Origin: UBA4658 sp002405485
Lineage (GTDB): Bacteria > Planctomycetota > Phycisphaerae > Phycisphaerales > UBA1924
Length of the DNA stretch: 37,660 nt
Assembly: GCA_036823255.1 (NCBI GenBank)
Contig: DAISGC010000030.1
Coordinates: forward strand, 1 to 37,660
Direction of reading: 5' to 3'
Shown: one piece after another, positions 25,999 through 34,263 of the stretch
Layout of the letters: every line of letters begins with the position of its first letter
Position numbering within the stretch: the stretch's first letter is position 1
Notes under the pieces: generated by a model
What the model saw: the letters and a program-made list of their open reading frames with translations, nothing else
What the model was told of the DNA's origin: nothing
Databases searched by the model: none
Made by a program: the position numbers and the translations under genes

Positions 25999-27153
25999 TC
26001 AACCGCGAAACACCAGTGCCGGCTGCACCCTGAGGACCTTGGCCACGCCCGCCGCGGTCGCGCACAGGATCACCAGCACGATCACCATCGCCGTCAGCCC
26101 CAGCACCTCCCAGTGCAGATCGAACTCCAGGTCGGTCCCGATGTAGTACACGAAGAACGCCGCCGTCAGCCCCACGCCCACCGCAAACCCCTGCACGCCC
26201 ACCACGCTCGCCTGCAGCAGCACCATCCTCACGAGCTGCATCGTGCTGGCACCCATCGCCTTGAGCGCGGCGAGCGTGCGCAGATTGTCCAGGATGAACA
26301 GATAGAAGGTCTGGCCGCTGATGGCGATCCCCACGATGCAGCCCAGCAGCACCGTCACGCCGAAGTTCACCGGGATGCCCGTGTTTCGTATGTAGTAGCC
26401 GATCGTCTTGAACCCGAACTCGCGACGCGAATAGGCGTTCAGTCCCGTCGCGTCGGCGATCTCCGACTTCACCAGCGCCACATCCGCACCGGGCTGTGTT
26501 CGAGCCAGCACGTACGAGATCGTCCGCCGCTCCGGCGGCGCGATCGACTGCGCCCGCGTCAGCGTCGTGTAGATGATCGGCTGGCTGAGAAACGGCCTCG
26601 GATTGTGGCTGATCCCCACGATCCGGCACTGCCGGTCGTTCAACTCGATCCAGTCCCCCACGCCCGGCACACGAAGCGCACCATCGGCGCCCCGCACCGA
26701 GAGCAGCTTCTGAGCGTCCAGGTGATCGATGATCACCGCGTCCGGAAGCCGAAGATCCTCAACGGCTCCCTCGACCATCTGTGACGGACCGCCGATGAGC
26801 GTCGCGTCATCCAGCCCCACCACGATGCAGGTCCGCGACTTGCCTCCCTCCAGCCGTGCCTTGATCGTGGTCCTCACCATCGGCACCGCCCACTCGACCC
26901 CGCCCACGCCGCGCACCCGATCCGCCGCCGTGTCCGCGAGCGGCCGAACATCCTCGACGAACTCCGTCGCAGCATCCGCGACGATCAGATCGGCATGGTC
27001 AAGCGTCTGAAAGACGCTTCGCGTCCGGCTCATGAGCCCGACGAAGATCGTCACCTGGTGGCTGATGAGCAACGCCGACAGCATCACCCCGAAGACGATG
27101 CCGAGGTACTTGGCCCGATCACCCGTGAGCATGCGAAGGGCAATGAAGTTCAC
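25999..27153 (-). CDS. ABC exporter permease 2 (DevC/FtsX-like)
   Basis: A 384-residue paralogue of permeases 1 and 3 with the same layout: one N-terminal helix, a periplasmic domain (HADLIVADAATEFVEDV and DDATLIGGPSQMVEGA), and three C-terminal helices with ILDNLRTLAALKAMGAS. It starts with GTG at 27153 (MNFIALRMLTGD), which overlaps the TGA of the TetR gene before it by four bases (GTGA). It is the most divergent of the three. Its periplasmic domain is shorter than that of permease 1, and acidic DPE/DPK residues of the sisters are replaced. Confidence 0.9.
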   Translation of the reverse strand: MNFIALRMLTGDRAKYLGIVFGVMLSALLISHQVTIFVGLMSRTRSVFQTLDHADLIVADAATEFVEDVRPLADTAADRVRGVGGVEWAVPMVRTTIKARLEGGKSRTCIVVGLDDATLIGGPSQMVEGAVEDLRLPDAVIIDHLDAQKLLSVRGADGALRVPGVGDWIELNDRQCRIVGISHNPRPFLSQPIIYTTLTRAQSIAPPERRTISYVLARTQPGADVALVKSEIADATGLNAYSRREFGFKTIGYYIRNTGIPVNFGVTVLLGCIVGIAISGQTFYLFILDNLRTLAALKAMGASTMQLVRMVLLQASVVGVQGFAVGVGLTAAFFVYYIGTDLEFDLHWEVLGLTAMVIVLVILCATAAGVAKVLRVQPALVFRG

Positions 27154-27770
27154 GCCAAGCCCTCCAGATCATCGGGATTCCTGAGCAGTCCGCGAAGCAT
27201 CGAACCGCACATCGCCTTGGATCGCTTGTCCAGCGAACGCCAATCGCACCAGGGACAATCCCCGTGCGTGATCTGCAGAGACGCCACGCCGTGCACCCCC
27301 GCCCAGAGCGTCTGCGCAAGCAAGTCGGCGTCCTTGTACTCGGGCCGGAACCGCCCGCACTCAAGCGCTTCCCGAACCGCATGACGAAGGAACGCATACG
27401 CGTCCTGATCCGGGTCGTTCATCGCCTCGATGTCCGCTTCCGTTGGCGGAGCGATCTTCCCGAGGTTGGGGGTCATGAACATCAGCCTGTAGTGGTTCGG
27501 ATGCTCGATCGCGAACCGGATGTAGCCCAGGCCCGACCGGAAGATCCGCTCAACCGGGTCGGCGACCCGGGCCAGCTTGTTGAACTGCACCGCCAGGGCC
27601 CCGAAGTCGCGGCGACACAACTCCGCCAGAATCTCTTCCTTGTCCGAGAAGTGCGTGTACAACGCCGGAGCGGTGTACCCGATGCTCTCGGCGATCTTCC
27701 GCAGACTCACCGCCTCAAACCCGTCACGCAGAAACATCTCCCTCGCGGCCCCGAGGATCCGCTCCTTCAC
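27150..27770 (-). CDS. TetR-family regulator 1 of the export cluster
   Basis: A TetR-type repressor of about 206 residues. Its N-terminal helix-turn-helix reads REMFLRDGFEAVSLRKIAE, then SIGYTAPALYTHFSDKEEIL, the standard TetR pattern. The C-terminal ligand domain contains a WAGVHGVASLQITHG segment and a CPWC pair. I prefer the GTG at 27770, which has AGGAG nine bases upstream; the frame can be extended to a TTG at 27812, which has no properly spaced site. Its stop overlaps the start of permease 2. A palindrome and a promoter-like pair lie just upstream, so self-regulation of TetR1 and the genes after it is likely. Confidence 0.88.
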   Translation of the reverse strand: MKERILGAAREMFLRDGFEAVSLRKIAESIGYTAPALYTHFSDKEEILAELCRRDFGALAVQFNKLARVADPVERIFRSGLGYIRFAIEHPNHYRLMFMTPNLGKIAPPTEADIEAMNDPDQDAYAFLRHAVREALECGRFRPEYKDADLLAQTLWAGVHGVASLQITHGDCPWCDWRSLDKRSKAMCGSMLRGLLRNPDDLEGLA

Positions 27771-27823
27771 CGCCTGCTGCTCCTGAACTTGACGCTCGCT
27801 CGGGGCCAGCAACCCTCACTTGG

Positions 27824-27836
27824 TAAACACCGTTTA
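27824..27836. promoter_or_regulatory. Palindrome upstream of TetR1, likely operator
   Basis: TAAAC-ACC-GTTTA is a perfect inverted repeat. A partial second copy follows (TTTACACCGTTAG, 27838-27850). It lies between the putative promoter and the TetR1 gene, the usual place for a self-controlling TetR operator. Confidence 0.6.
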
Positions 27837-27848
27837 GTTTACACCGTT

Positions 27849-27877
27849 AGATTACTACACAGTGTTCGCCTTGTCCA
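27849..27877 (-). promoter_or_regulatory. Putative promoter for TetR1 and downstream genes
   Basis: On the minus strand, TGGACA (27877-27872) matches five of six -35 positions. TAATCT (27854-27849) is a moderate -10, and the spacer is exactly 17 bases. Transcription would start at or in the adjacent palindrome. Confidence 0.45.
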
Positions 27878-27929
27878 CGTTCCGGGTCCATTTTCTGCAT
27901 ATTTTCATCGCTCGACCGTTCTGGCCGAT

Positions 27930-29108
27930 TCAGCCCTTGAACACGATCGCCGGTTCCAGCCGGATCACCTTGATGATCGAGAGCAACGATGCGAGCACCA
28001 CGATCACGGTGACCGCGCAGGCGGTGATGGCCGGGATCTGCCAGATCATGCGGAACGCGAGCTCGGACTGTCCCGACAGGTACTTGAAGCTCGCCGCCGC
28101 CCCTACGCCCACGCCGTAGCCGATGAGCCCCACGACCAGCGCCTGCAGCATGATCATTCCCAGCAGCCGGAGGTTGCCGGCGCCCATGGCCTTGAGAGCG
28201 CCAAACTGCTTGAGATTGTCCAGCGTGAAGTTGTAGAACGTCTGCCCGGCGATCGCGGTGCCGACGAGGAATCCCAGGATCACCGAGATCCCGAAGTTGA
28301 TCGGGATGCCCGTGAACCGCATGAAGTACAGCACCGTCATCCACGAGAACTCTCCGCTCGTGTAGGCCGCGAGCCCGGTCGTCTGCCTGATCCGCACGCA
28401 CAGCTCCCGCGTGTCCGTGCCCGGCTTGGACTTCACCAGCACGAACGTCATCAGCCGACGCTCACGAGGCGCGAACGTCGTCGCACGCGTGTAGGTCGTG
28501 TACACCACCGGCTGGCTCTGGAACGTCCGCGACACCCTGCAGATCCCCACCACCACCGCCCGATTGTCGTTGAGCTCCAGGAAGTCCCCCACCTTCAGCG
28601 GCACCCTCGGCCCGATCGGCTTGCCGGTCGCCGGATCGATCGGCGGCTGCTTGGCAAGCCGCGTCGACGCTCCCACGATGTCCACGATCACGCTGTCGGC
28701 TCGCCGCAGGTCTGCCAGCGAGCCCTCGATCATCTCCGGAGGCCCGCCGATGAGCGTGCCGTCGTCGATTCCGATCACGTTGCACGTCTGGAAGTTGCCA
28801 TTATCCAGCCGGGCCCGCAGCAGCCCCTTGTACAGCGGCACCGCCCAGTCCACACCCTCCACACCGCGGACCCGATACAGCATCGTGTCCTGCAGCGGCT
28901 TGAGATCGTCGATGAACTGCACCTTCGGGTCCATGACCCAGATGTCCGGCTGCCCGGTGTCGGACACGAACCCGAACGTCCGCGTCATCAGCCCGACGAA
29001 GATCGAGGCCTGCTGCGTCATCAGCAGACTCGCGAACGCCACCCCGAAGATGATGCCGAGGTACTTGGCCTTGTCCCCCATGAGCATCCGAAGCGCGACC
29101 AGATTCAT
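27930..29108 (-). CDS. ABC exporter permease 1 (DevC/FtsX-like)
   Basis: A 392-residue permease with one N-terminal helix (about residues 15-42), a periplasmic domain (TGQPDIWVMDPKVQF and DDGTLIGGPPEMIEG) and three C-terminal helices with TLDNLKQFGALKAMGAGNLRLL, ending in IRLEPAIVFKG. Compared with its sisters it has an insert with PIDPATGKPIGPR at about residues 165-180. The ATG at 29108 overlaps the TGA of the TetR2 gene (ATGA). No ATPase gene sits beside it, so it depends on the one at 24008 or on one elsewhere. About 160 bases holding the TetR1 promoter separate it from the rest of the cluster. Confidence 0.9.
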   Translation of the reverse strand: MNLVALRMLMGDKAKYLGIIFGVAFASLLMTQQASIFVGLMTRTFGFVSDTGQPDIWVMDPKVQFIDDLKPLQDTMLYRVRGVEGVDWAVPLYKGLLRARLDNGNFQTCNVIGIDDGTLIGGPPEMIEGSLADLRRADSVIVDIVGASTRLAKQPPIDPATGKPIGPRVPLKVGDFLELNDNRAVVVGICRVSRTFQSQPVVYTTYTRATTFAPRERRLMTFVLVKSKPGTDTRELCVRIRQTTGLAAYTSGEFSWMTVLYFMRFTGIPINFGISVILGFLVGTAIAGQTFYNFTLDNLKQFGALKAMGAGNLRLLGMIMLQALVVGLIGYGVGVGAAASFKYLSGQSELAFRMIWQIPAITACAVTVIVVLASLLSIIKVIRLEPAIVFKG

Positions 29109-29773
29109 GACTCCCCTCCCCCCGCTCGCGCACGCAGCGACCTGATCGCCTTAAGCGAGAACCGCGCGATGTGCCCGCTCAGCACCTCGACATTCTCCCC
29201 GTCCTTCAGCGGAAGCTCAGGCATGAGATGCTCCATCAACGTCTTGGACTTGTGATACAGCAGACACTGGCCCACCACGCTCGCCGCGCACATCTGCACG
29301 TCCCGCTCGCTCGCCCCGTCTCCAAGAAGCCGCCGAACGATGCCCTGCAGCATCTGCGCCCGCGGCTTGATGCACTTCTCCGCAAGCTCGGCCAGCGCCG
29401 GCGTCGGGTCAAGCATCTCTCTCGCCATCACCCGGTCCTGCCACCCAGGACGCGACGAATCGAAGATCCGCTCCATGAACTGCCTTACAAACGCGGCGAG
29501 CTGCGCCTCCGGCCCAAGCTGCTCAAACCCCGCCGCCAGCGCGTGCCCCTGCATGCTCCCCTCGTCGGCATACCTCAGGACCTCCGCGTACAGCCGCTCC
29601 TTGGTCCCGAAGTGGTAGTTCACCGCCGCGACGTTCGCCCCGGCTCGTGCACAAATGTCCCGAACCGTGGCATCGCGAAACCCATGCTCCGCGAACACCT
29701 CCCCGGCGGCCTCCAGCACCCGCCGCCGCGTGCTCTCCAATGTCGCGGATTGTTGAACGACTGTTTCAATCAT
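29105..29773 (-). CDS. TetR-family regulator 2 (CecR/YbiH-like)
   Basis: A 222-residue repressor. The DNA-binding domain is clear: VLEAAGEVFAEHGFRDATVR, DICARAGANVAAVNYHFGTK. The C-terminal domain resembles the CecR (YbiH) group, which often controls ABC-type drug exporters with HlyD partners. The ATG at 29773 is chosen, although no ribosome site precedes it, so it may be leaderless; a GTG at 29827 is the other option. The start region sits inside an inverted repeat that is a candidate operator. The stop overlaps the start of permease 1, so regulator and permease are made together. Confidence 0.88.
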   Translation of the reverse strand: MIETVVQQSATLESTRRRVLEAAGEVFAEHGFRDATVRDICARAGANVAAVNYHFGTKERLYAEVLRYADEGSMQGHALAAGFEQLGPEAQLAAFVRQFMERIFDSSRPGWQDRVMAREMLDPTPALAELAEKCIKPRAQMLQGIVRRLLGDGASERDVQMCAASVVGQCLLYHKSKTLMEHLMPELPLKDGENVEVLSGHIARFSLKAIRSLRARAGGGES

Positions 29774-29783
29774 CTGTTTGAAT
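29761..29783. promoter_or_regulatory. Repeat at the TetR2 start, candidate operator
   Basis: TTCAA (29765-29769) and TTGAA (29778-29782) form an inverted repeat around eight bases. The same stretch also holds a direct repeat, CTGTTTCAAT / CTGTTTGAAT, 13 bases apart. The repeat covers the start codon of TetR2. Confidence 0.45.
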
Positions 29784-29842
29784 GAGCATATGCAGGCATC
29801 TCGGCCGGTCAAGGCCGCCCAGCACACGCCATCCGAAGGTCT

Positions 29843-30961
29843 TTACCGCGTCGCCGGACGCGCCACCTGCCGACGGGCCTGGTCGAGAATCTCGACCGCA
29901 ATCACGTTCATCTCGATGCTCGACAACGGGTCCACATCGCACTGGCCACGGACCACCAGCCGAAGATACGTCCACTCGTTCTCCAGGTGCGAGGGCTTGG
30001 GCTTGGGCGTGGAGCGGACCAAGGCGGCGTCAGGAGCCCGAGTCGAAAACTCGTCCCACTTGCCGCAGTGCACCGACCCCTTTTCCGTGTGCACGTCCAT
30101 CTCCTTGTTGTCATGTGTCCACGCCCAGGAAGCCTGCACGACGGCGGTCGCGTTCGGATAGGTCAGCACGATCGTGGCGTCGTCATCGACACGCGGATAG
30201 ATCGCCGGTTTCAGCGTCGAAGCACTCGCCATGACGCTCGTCGGACGCTCGCCATTCATCAGCCACGTGCTCAGCACCGCGCCATAGCACCCAAAGTCGA
30301 CGATGGCGCCCCCGCCACCCGCCTCCGGATCCGTGAGCCAGTGCAGGAACTCCGGAGCGCACCCGATCTCCTTCGGGCCCTTGTGCCCATGCCGAAACAC
30401 CATTCGGCGGATCGGGCTCATCGCGCCAGAGTCGACCATCGCCTTTGCCTCGCGCACCGAGGCGTACCAGCTTGTCTCAAAGTTCGTGAGGGCGTGCACG
30501 CCGTGAACCCGGGAGAGCTCGGCAATCCGATCCGCATCGGCCTTGGCGAACGCGAGCGGCTTCTCGAAGAGCATGTGCACGCCGCGGGGTGCGCACACCT
30601 CCGCAACGCGGCGATGATCCGCGATGGTGGTCATCACGCTCGCCGCTTCGGGCTTGGTCGCGTCGAGCATCGCGGGCAGATCCGACCAGTACAGCGACGG
30701 ATCCAGCGTGTACTTCGCCGCCAGATGATCGAACAGCGCGCGATTCGGCTCATGCACGCCGACGATCTTCAGATCCTCACGACGAGACGCGTTCCACAGC
30801 AGCCCCTCGACGTGCCCATGCACCAGCCCGATCACCGCGATCCGCAGCGGCCCGGACTGCTTCGAGTGCCGGATTTCCGGCGACGCGGACGCATCCTTCA
30901 CCGGCTCGCTCAGGGCGGGCTGGGCCAGGGCCATGGCGGCCACGAGCATGCTGAGAATCAT
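29843..30961 (-). CDS. Exported Gfo/Idh/MocA-family oxidoreductase
   Basis: A 372-residue NAD(P)-dependent oxidoreductase with a signal peptide (ILSMLVAAMALAQPALS). The Rossmann start LRIAVIGLVHGHVEGL lacks the usual Gly-x-Gly-x-x-Gly spacing. The family motif EKPLAF (133-138) carries the conserved Lys. The C-terminal domain has VDFGCYGAVLSTWLM and VQASWAW. Members act on sugars and sugar-like acids; the substrate cannot be read here. Export is unusual for the family in general but common in planctomycetes. Of three ATGs at 30967, 30961 and 30949, the one at 30961 has AGGAG eight bases upstream. It lies 44 bases after the RND permease gene on the same strand and may be transcribed with it. 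Confidence 0.85.
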   Translation of the reverse strand: MILSMLVAAMALAQPALSEPVKDASASPEIRHSKQSGPLRIAVIGLVHGHVEGLLWNASRREDLKIVGVHEPNRALFDHLAAKYTLDPSLYWSDLPAMLDATKPEAASVMTTIADHRRVAEVCAPRGVHMLFEKPLAFAKADADRIAELSRVHGVHALTNFETSWYASVREAKAMVDSGAMSPIRRMVFRHGHKGPKEIGCAPEFLHWLTDPEAGGGGAIVDFGCYGAVLSTWLMNGERPTSVMASASTLKPAIYPRVDDDATIVLTYPNATAVVQASWAWTHDNKEMDVHTEKGSVHCGKWDEFSTRAPDAALVRSTPKPKPSHLENEWTYLRLVVRGQCDVDPLSSIEMNVIAVEILDQARRQVARPATR

Positions 30962-31005
30962 CGCCATCACTCCTCTTGTTCGGGCAGGGGTTGGAATCGG
31001 CACGC

Positions 31006-34000
31006 TCAGTGCTCCGCTCGCGGCGCCGCCGTCGCGGCGGACTGGACCGGCGTCGATGCTGGCTGGGAAGCCCCCGCCGGTGGCGGCATGCCGCCCCGGA
31101 CCAGAGCGCCCTTGGTATGGGACGACACCCACTCGGTGAAGCCCTGGATGATCACGTAGAACACCGGCACGAAGAAGATCGCCAGAACCGTCGCCGCGAT
31201 CATCCCGCCCATGATCCCGGTGCCGATCGAGTGACGGCCCGCCGCTCCGGCCCCCTTGGCGATCACCAGCGGCAGCACGCCGAGGATGAACGCCAGCGAG
31301 GTCATGATGATCGGTCGGAACCGCTGCCTCGCCGCCTGAATCGCCGCCTCGCGGATGGTCTTGCCCTCGTTGCGCAGGGCGACGCAGAACTCCACGATCA
31401 GGATCGCGTTCTTCGCCGCAAGTCCCACGAGCGTGAGCAGACCGATCTGGAAGTAGATGTCGCGATCGATCCCGCGGATGTACACCGCGACAAGCGCCCC
31501 GAGCACCCCCAGCGGGACCGCGAGCATCACCGCGATCGGCAGCGACCACTTCTCATACTGGGCCGCAAGCACGAGGAAGACCACGACCAGGCCAAACGCG
31601 ATCACCATCGGCGCGGCGTTGCCGGCCTTCACCTCCTGGTACGAAGCTCCGGACCACTCATACCCATAGCCGTCTCCGGCCAGCTTCAGACCATCGAAGA
31701 CCTCCCGGATCGCCGACATCGACTGCCCGGTGCTGAAGCCCGGACCGGGAGCCCCGGTGATCTGCACCGCCGGGTACCCGTTGAACCGGCTCACCAGGTT
31801 CGGTCCAACCTGAAAGTTCGTGCGCACCAGCCCGGCGACAGGCACCATCTCACCCTGTTGATTCCGAACGTAGATCTTGCTCAGCGATTCGGGACTGGAT
31901 CGGAACTCCGGCTCGGCCTGGACCTGCACCCTCCACACCCGCCCGAACTTGTCAAAGTCGTTCACGTACAACGCGCCCAGATACGCCTGCAGCGCATCGA
32001 ACACCTGGTTGATCGGCACGCCCGCCGCCTTCGCGCGCTCGCGATCCAGGTCCACGAACAACTGCGGCTGCGTCACCCGGACCGTGCTCTGGATCCCCGT
32101 GATCTCGGGCCGCTTCGACGCCTCGGCGATGAACCGGTCGATCGCCCCCACAAGCTCGCGCACGTCCTGACCGCGCCTGGCCTGAAACTGCATCTCGAAT
32201 CCCGCCCGCTGTCCAAGCCCCTGGATCGACGGCGGGTTCACCGTGATCACCATCCCCTCCGGATGCGATGCGAACCTCTGCCAGGCCCGCCCGATCAGCG
32301 CCTTGGCCGACGTGTTCTCTCCCGACCTCTCGGCCCAGGGCTTGAGTCGGGTGAAGATGATGGCCGCGTTCGTCGCGTTCACGCTTCCGGCAAACAGATC
32401 CAGCCCGACCAGAGTCACCGTGTCGTCCACGATGCCCGCCATCGACTTGTCGAGGAAGAACTGCTCCACCTCGCGCACCAGTTTGTCGGTTCGATCGATC
32501 GACGCGCCGTCCGGGAGGAACACCGCGCTGATGATGTACCCCTGGTCCTCATCCGGGATGAACCCGCTCGGAACGCGCTGGAACAGATGCCACGTCGCCC
32601 CGCAGAGCACCGCGAACACCAGCACCGTCGCCACCCAGATCCGGATCGCCCCGCGAACCCCCGCGGTGTACCCGCTGGTGATCCACCCGAACACCCTGTT
32701 GAACCAGTTGAAGAGCACCGCGTCCAGCAGCCGCTGCACGAGCCCCTTCTTCTCGCCGTGCGGCCTGAGCAGCAGCCGGCAGAGCGCGGGGCTCAGCGTC
32801 AGCGCCACCACGCCTGAGATGATCACGCTGATGGCGATCGTCACCGCGAACTGGCGGTACAGCTCGCCCGTCAGCCCCCCGAGAAACGCCACCGGCAGGA
32901 ACACCGCGCTGAGCACAAGCACGATCGCGATCACCGGGCCGGTGACCTCGTTCATCGCCTTGATCGTGGCCTCACGCACCGGCAGATGCTCCTCCTGCAT
33001 GATGCGTTCCACGTTCTCCACCACGACGATCGCGTCGTCCACGACGATCCCGATCGCCAGCACCAGACCGAACAGCGTGAGCGTGTTGATGCTGAACCCA
33101 AGCGCCTGCATCCCCGCGAACGTCCCCACGATCGACACCGGCACCGCCAGCAGCGGAATCAGCGTCGCCCGCCAGTTCTGCAGGAACAGAAACACGACCA
33201 GCAGCACCAGCGCCACCGCCTCCAGGAGCGTCTTCACCACCTCGTCGATCGACGCCGTCACGAACGTCACCGTCTCGTACGGGATCTTGTACTCCATCCC
33301 GGCCGGGAATCCCTTGGCAAGCTCGTCCATCGATGAACGCACGTCTCGGTAGACGTTGATCGCATTGCCCCCGGACTGCAGATACACAAGGATGAGCGTC
33401 GCCGGATCGCCGTCCATGCGACCGACGCTGTCGTAGCTCTGCGCGCCAAGTTCCACCCGTGCCAGGTCCTTGAGCTTCAGCATCGATCCGTCCGCGCCCG
33501 TGCGGATCACGATGTTCTCGTAGTCCGCCGGCTCGCTCAGTCGACCCCGCGTCAAGACGGGAACCGTCAGCTCGGCCTGCCCGGGATTCGGTCGCTGCCC
33601 GATCCGGCCCGCGGCAAAGATCGCGTTCTGCTCCCGGATCGCCCCCGCAACATCGCTGATGCTCAGTTGCTTCTGCGTGAGCCGCTCCGGATTCAGCCAG
33701 ACCCGCATCGCGTAGTCCTTGGCCCCGAACACCGTCACGTCCCCGACGCCGGGAATCCGCTTCAACTGATCCACCACGTTGATCGTCGCGTAGTTCGAGA
33801 GATACACGTCGTCGAACTGCTTGTTCGGGCTCGTCAATGCGATCACGCAGATCATGTTCGTGCTCGTCTTGGTCACCGGCAGACCCTGACGCACCACGTC
33901 CTGCGGCAGCCGCGGCGTCGCGATCGACAGCCGGTTCTGCACGTCCACCGCCGCCAGGTCCTGATCCGAGCCGATCTCAAAGCTCGCCGTCAGCGACATC

Positions 34001-34263
34001 GTCCCGTCGTTGGCCGACTGCGACTGGAAGTACAGCAGGTTCTTCGCCCCGGACATCTGCTGCTCGATCGGCGCCGCAACCGACTGCGCCACCGTCTCGG
34101 CGCTCGCCCCCTGATATGTCGCCCGAATCGCCACGCTCGGCGGAACAATGTCCGGGAAACGCGCAATCGGCAGCACCCCGATCGAGACCGTCCCCGCAAG
34201 CAGAATGATGATCGACAGCACCGACGCAAACACCGGCCGATCGATGAAGAACTTGCTGATCAC
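31006..34263 (-). CDS. RND efflux permease (AcrB/MexB, HAE-1 type)
   Basis: A 1085-residue inner-membrane drug/proton antiporter of normal length. The N-terminus MISKFFIDRPVFASVLSI is classic. TM4 carries the proton-relay Asp pair (GIVVDDAIVVVENV) and TM10 the matching Lys (GLAAKNAILIVEF), so the transport cycle should work. Porter-domain motifs such as SIATPRLPQDVVRQGLPVTK and the docking-domain segments are present. The end is a Pro/Ala-rich tail. The GTG at 34263 overlaps the stop of the adaptor gene by four bases (GTGA). It is the intact counterpart to the broken RND permease at 1488-4673. No outer-membrane factor gene is next to it. Confidence 0.95.
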   Translation of the reverse strand: MISKFFIDRPVFASVLSIIILLAGTVSIGVLPIARFPDIVPPSVAIRATYQGASAETVAQSVAAPIEQQMSGAKNLLYFQSQSANDGTMSLTASFEIGSDQDLAAVDVQNRLSIATPRLPQDVVRQGLPVTKTSTNMICVIALTSPNKQFDDVYLSNYATINVVDQLKRIPGVGDVTVFGAKDYAMRVWLNPERLTQKQLSISDVAGAIREQNAIFAAGRIGQRPNPGQAELTVPVLTRGRLSEPADYENIVIRTGADGSMLKLKDLARVELGAQSYDSVGRMDGDPATLILVYLQSGGNAINVYRDVRSSMDELAKGFPAGMEYKIPYETVTFVTASIDEVVKTLLEAVALVLLVVFLFLQNWRATLIPLLAVPVSIVGTFAGMQALGFSINTLTLFGLVLAIGIVVDDAIVVVENVERIMQEEHLPVREATIKAMNEVTGPVIAIVLVLSAVFLPVAFLGGLTGELYRQFAVTIAISVIISGVVALTLSPALCRLLLRPHGEKKGLVQRLLDAVLFNWFNRVFGWITSGYTAGVRGAIRIWVATVLVFAVLCGATWHLFQRVPSGFIPDEDQGYIISAVFLPDGASIDRTDKLVREVEQFFLDKSMAGIVDDTVTLVGLDLFAGSVNATNAAIIFTRLKPWAERSGENTSAKALIGRAWQRFASHPEGMVITVNPPSIQGLGQRAGFEMQFQARRGQDVRELVGAIDRFIAEASKRPEITGIQSTVRVTQPQLFVDLDRERAKAAGVPINQVFDALQAYLGALYVNDFDKFGRVWRVQVQAEPEFRSSPESLSKIYVRNQQGEMVPVAGLVRTNFQVGPNLVSRFNGYPAVQITGAPGPGFSTGQSMSAIREVFDGLKLAGDGYGYEWSGASYQEVKAGNAAPMVIAFGLVVVFLVLAAQYEKWSLPIAVMLAVPLGVLGALVAVYIRGIDRDIYFQIGLLTLVGLAAKNAILIVEFCVALRNEGKTIREAAIQAARQRFRPIIMTSLAFILGVLPLVIAKGAGAAGRHSIGTGIMGGMIAATVLAIFFVPVFYVIIQGFTEWVSSHTKGALVRGGMPPPAGASQPASTPVQSAATAAPRAEH

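Noticed and set aside
24014..29255. Large plus-strand frames opposite the ABC export cluster
   Set aside because: The minus-strand genes carry clear ATPase, permease and TetR motifs; the plus frames are His/Arg/Asp-rich shadows.
30976..32817. Long plus-strand frame opposite the intact RND permease
   Set aside because: It is antisense to an unmistakable AcrB-type protein.
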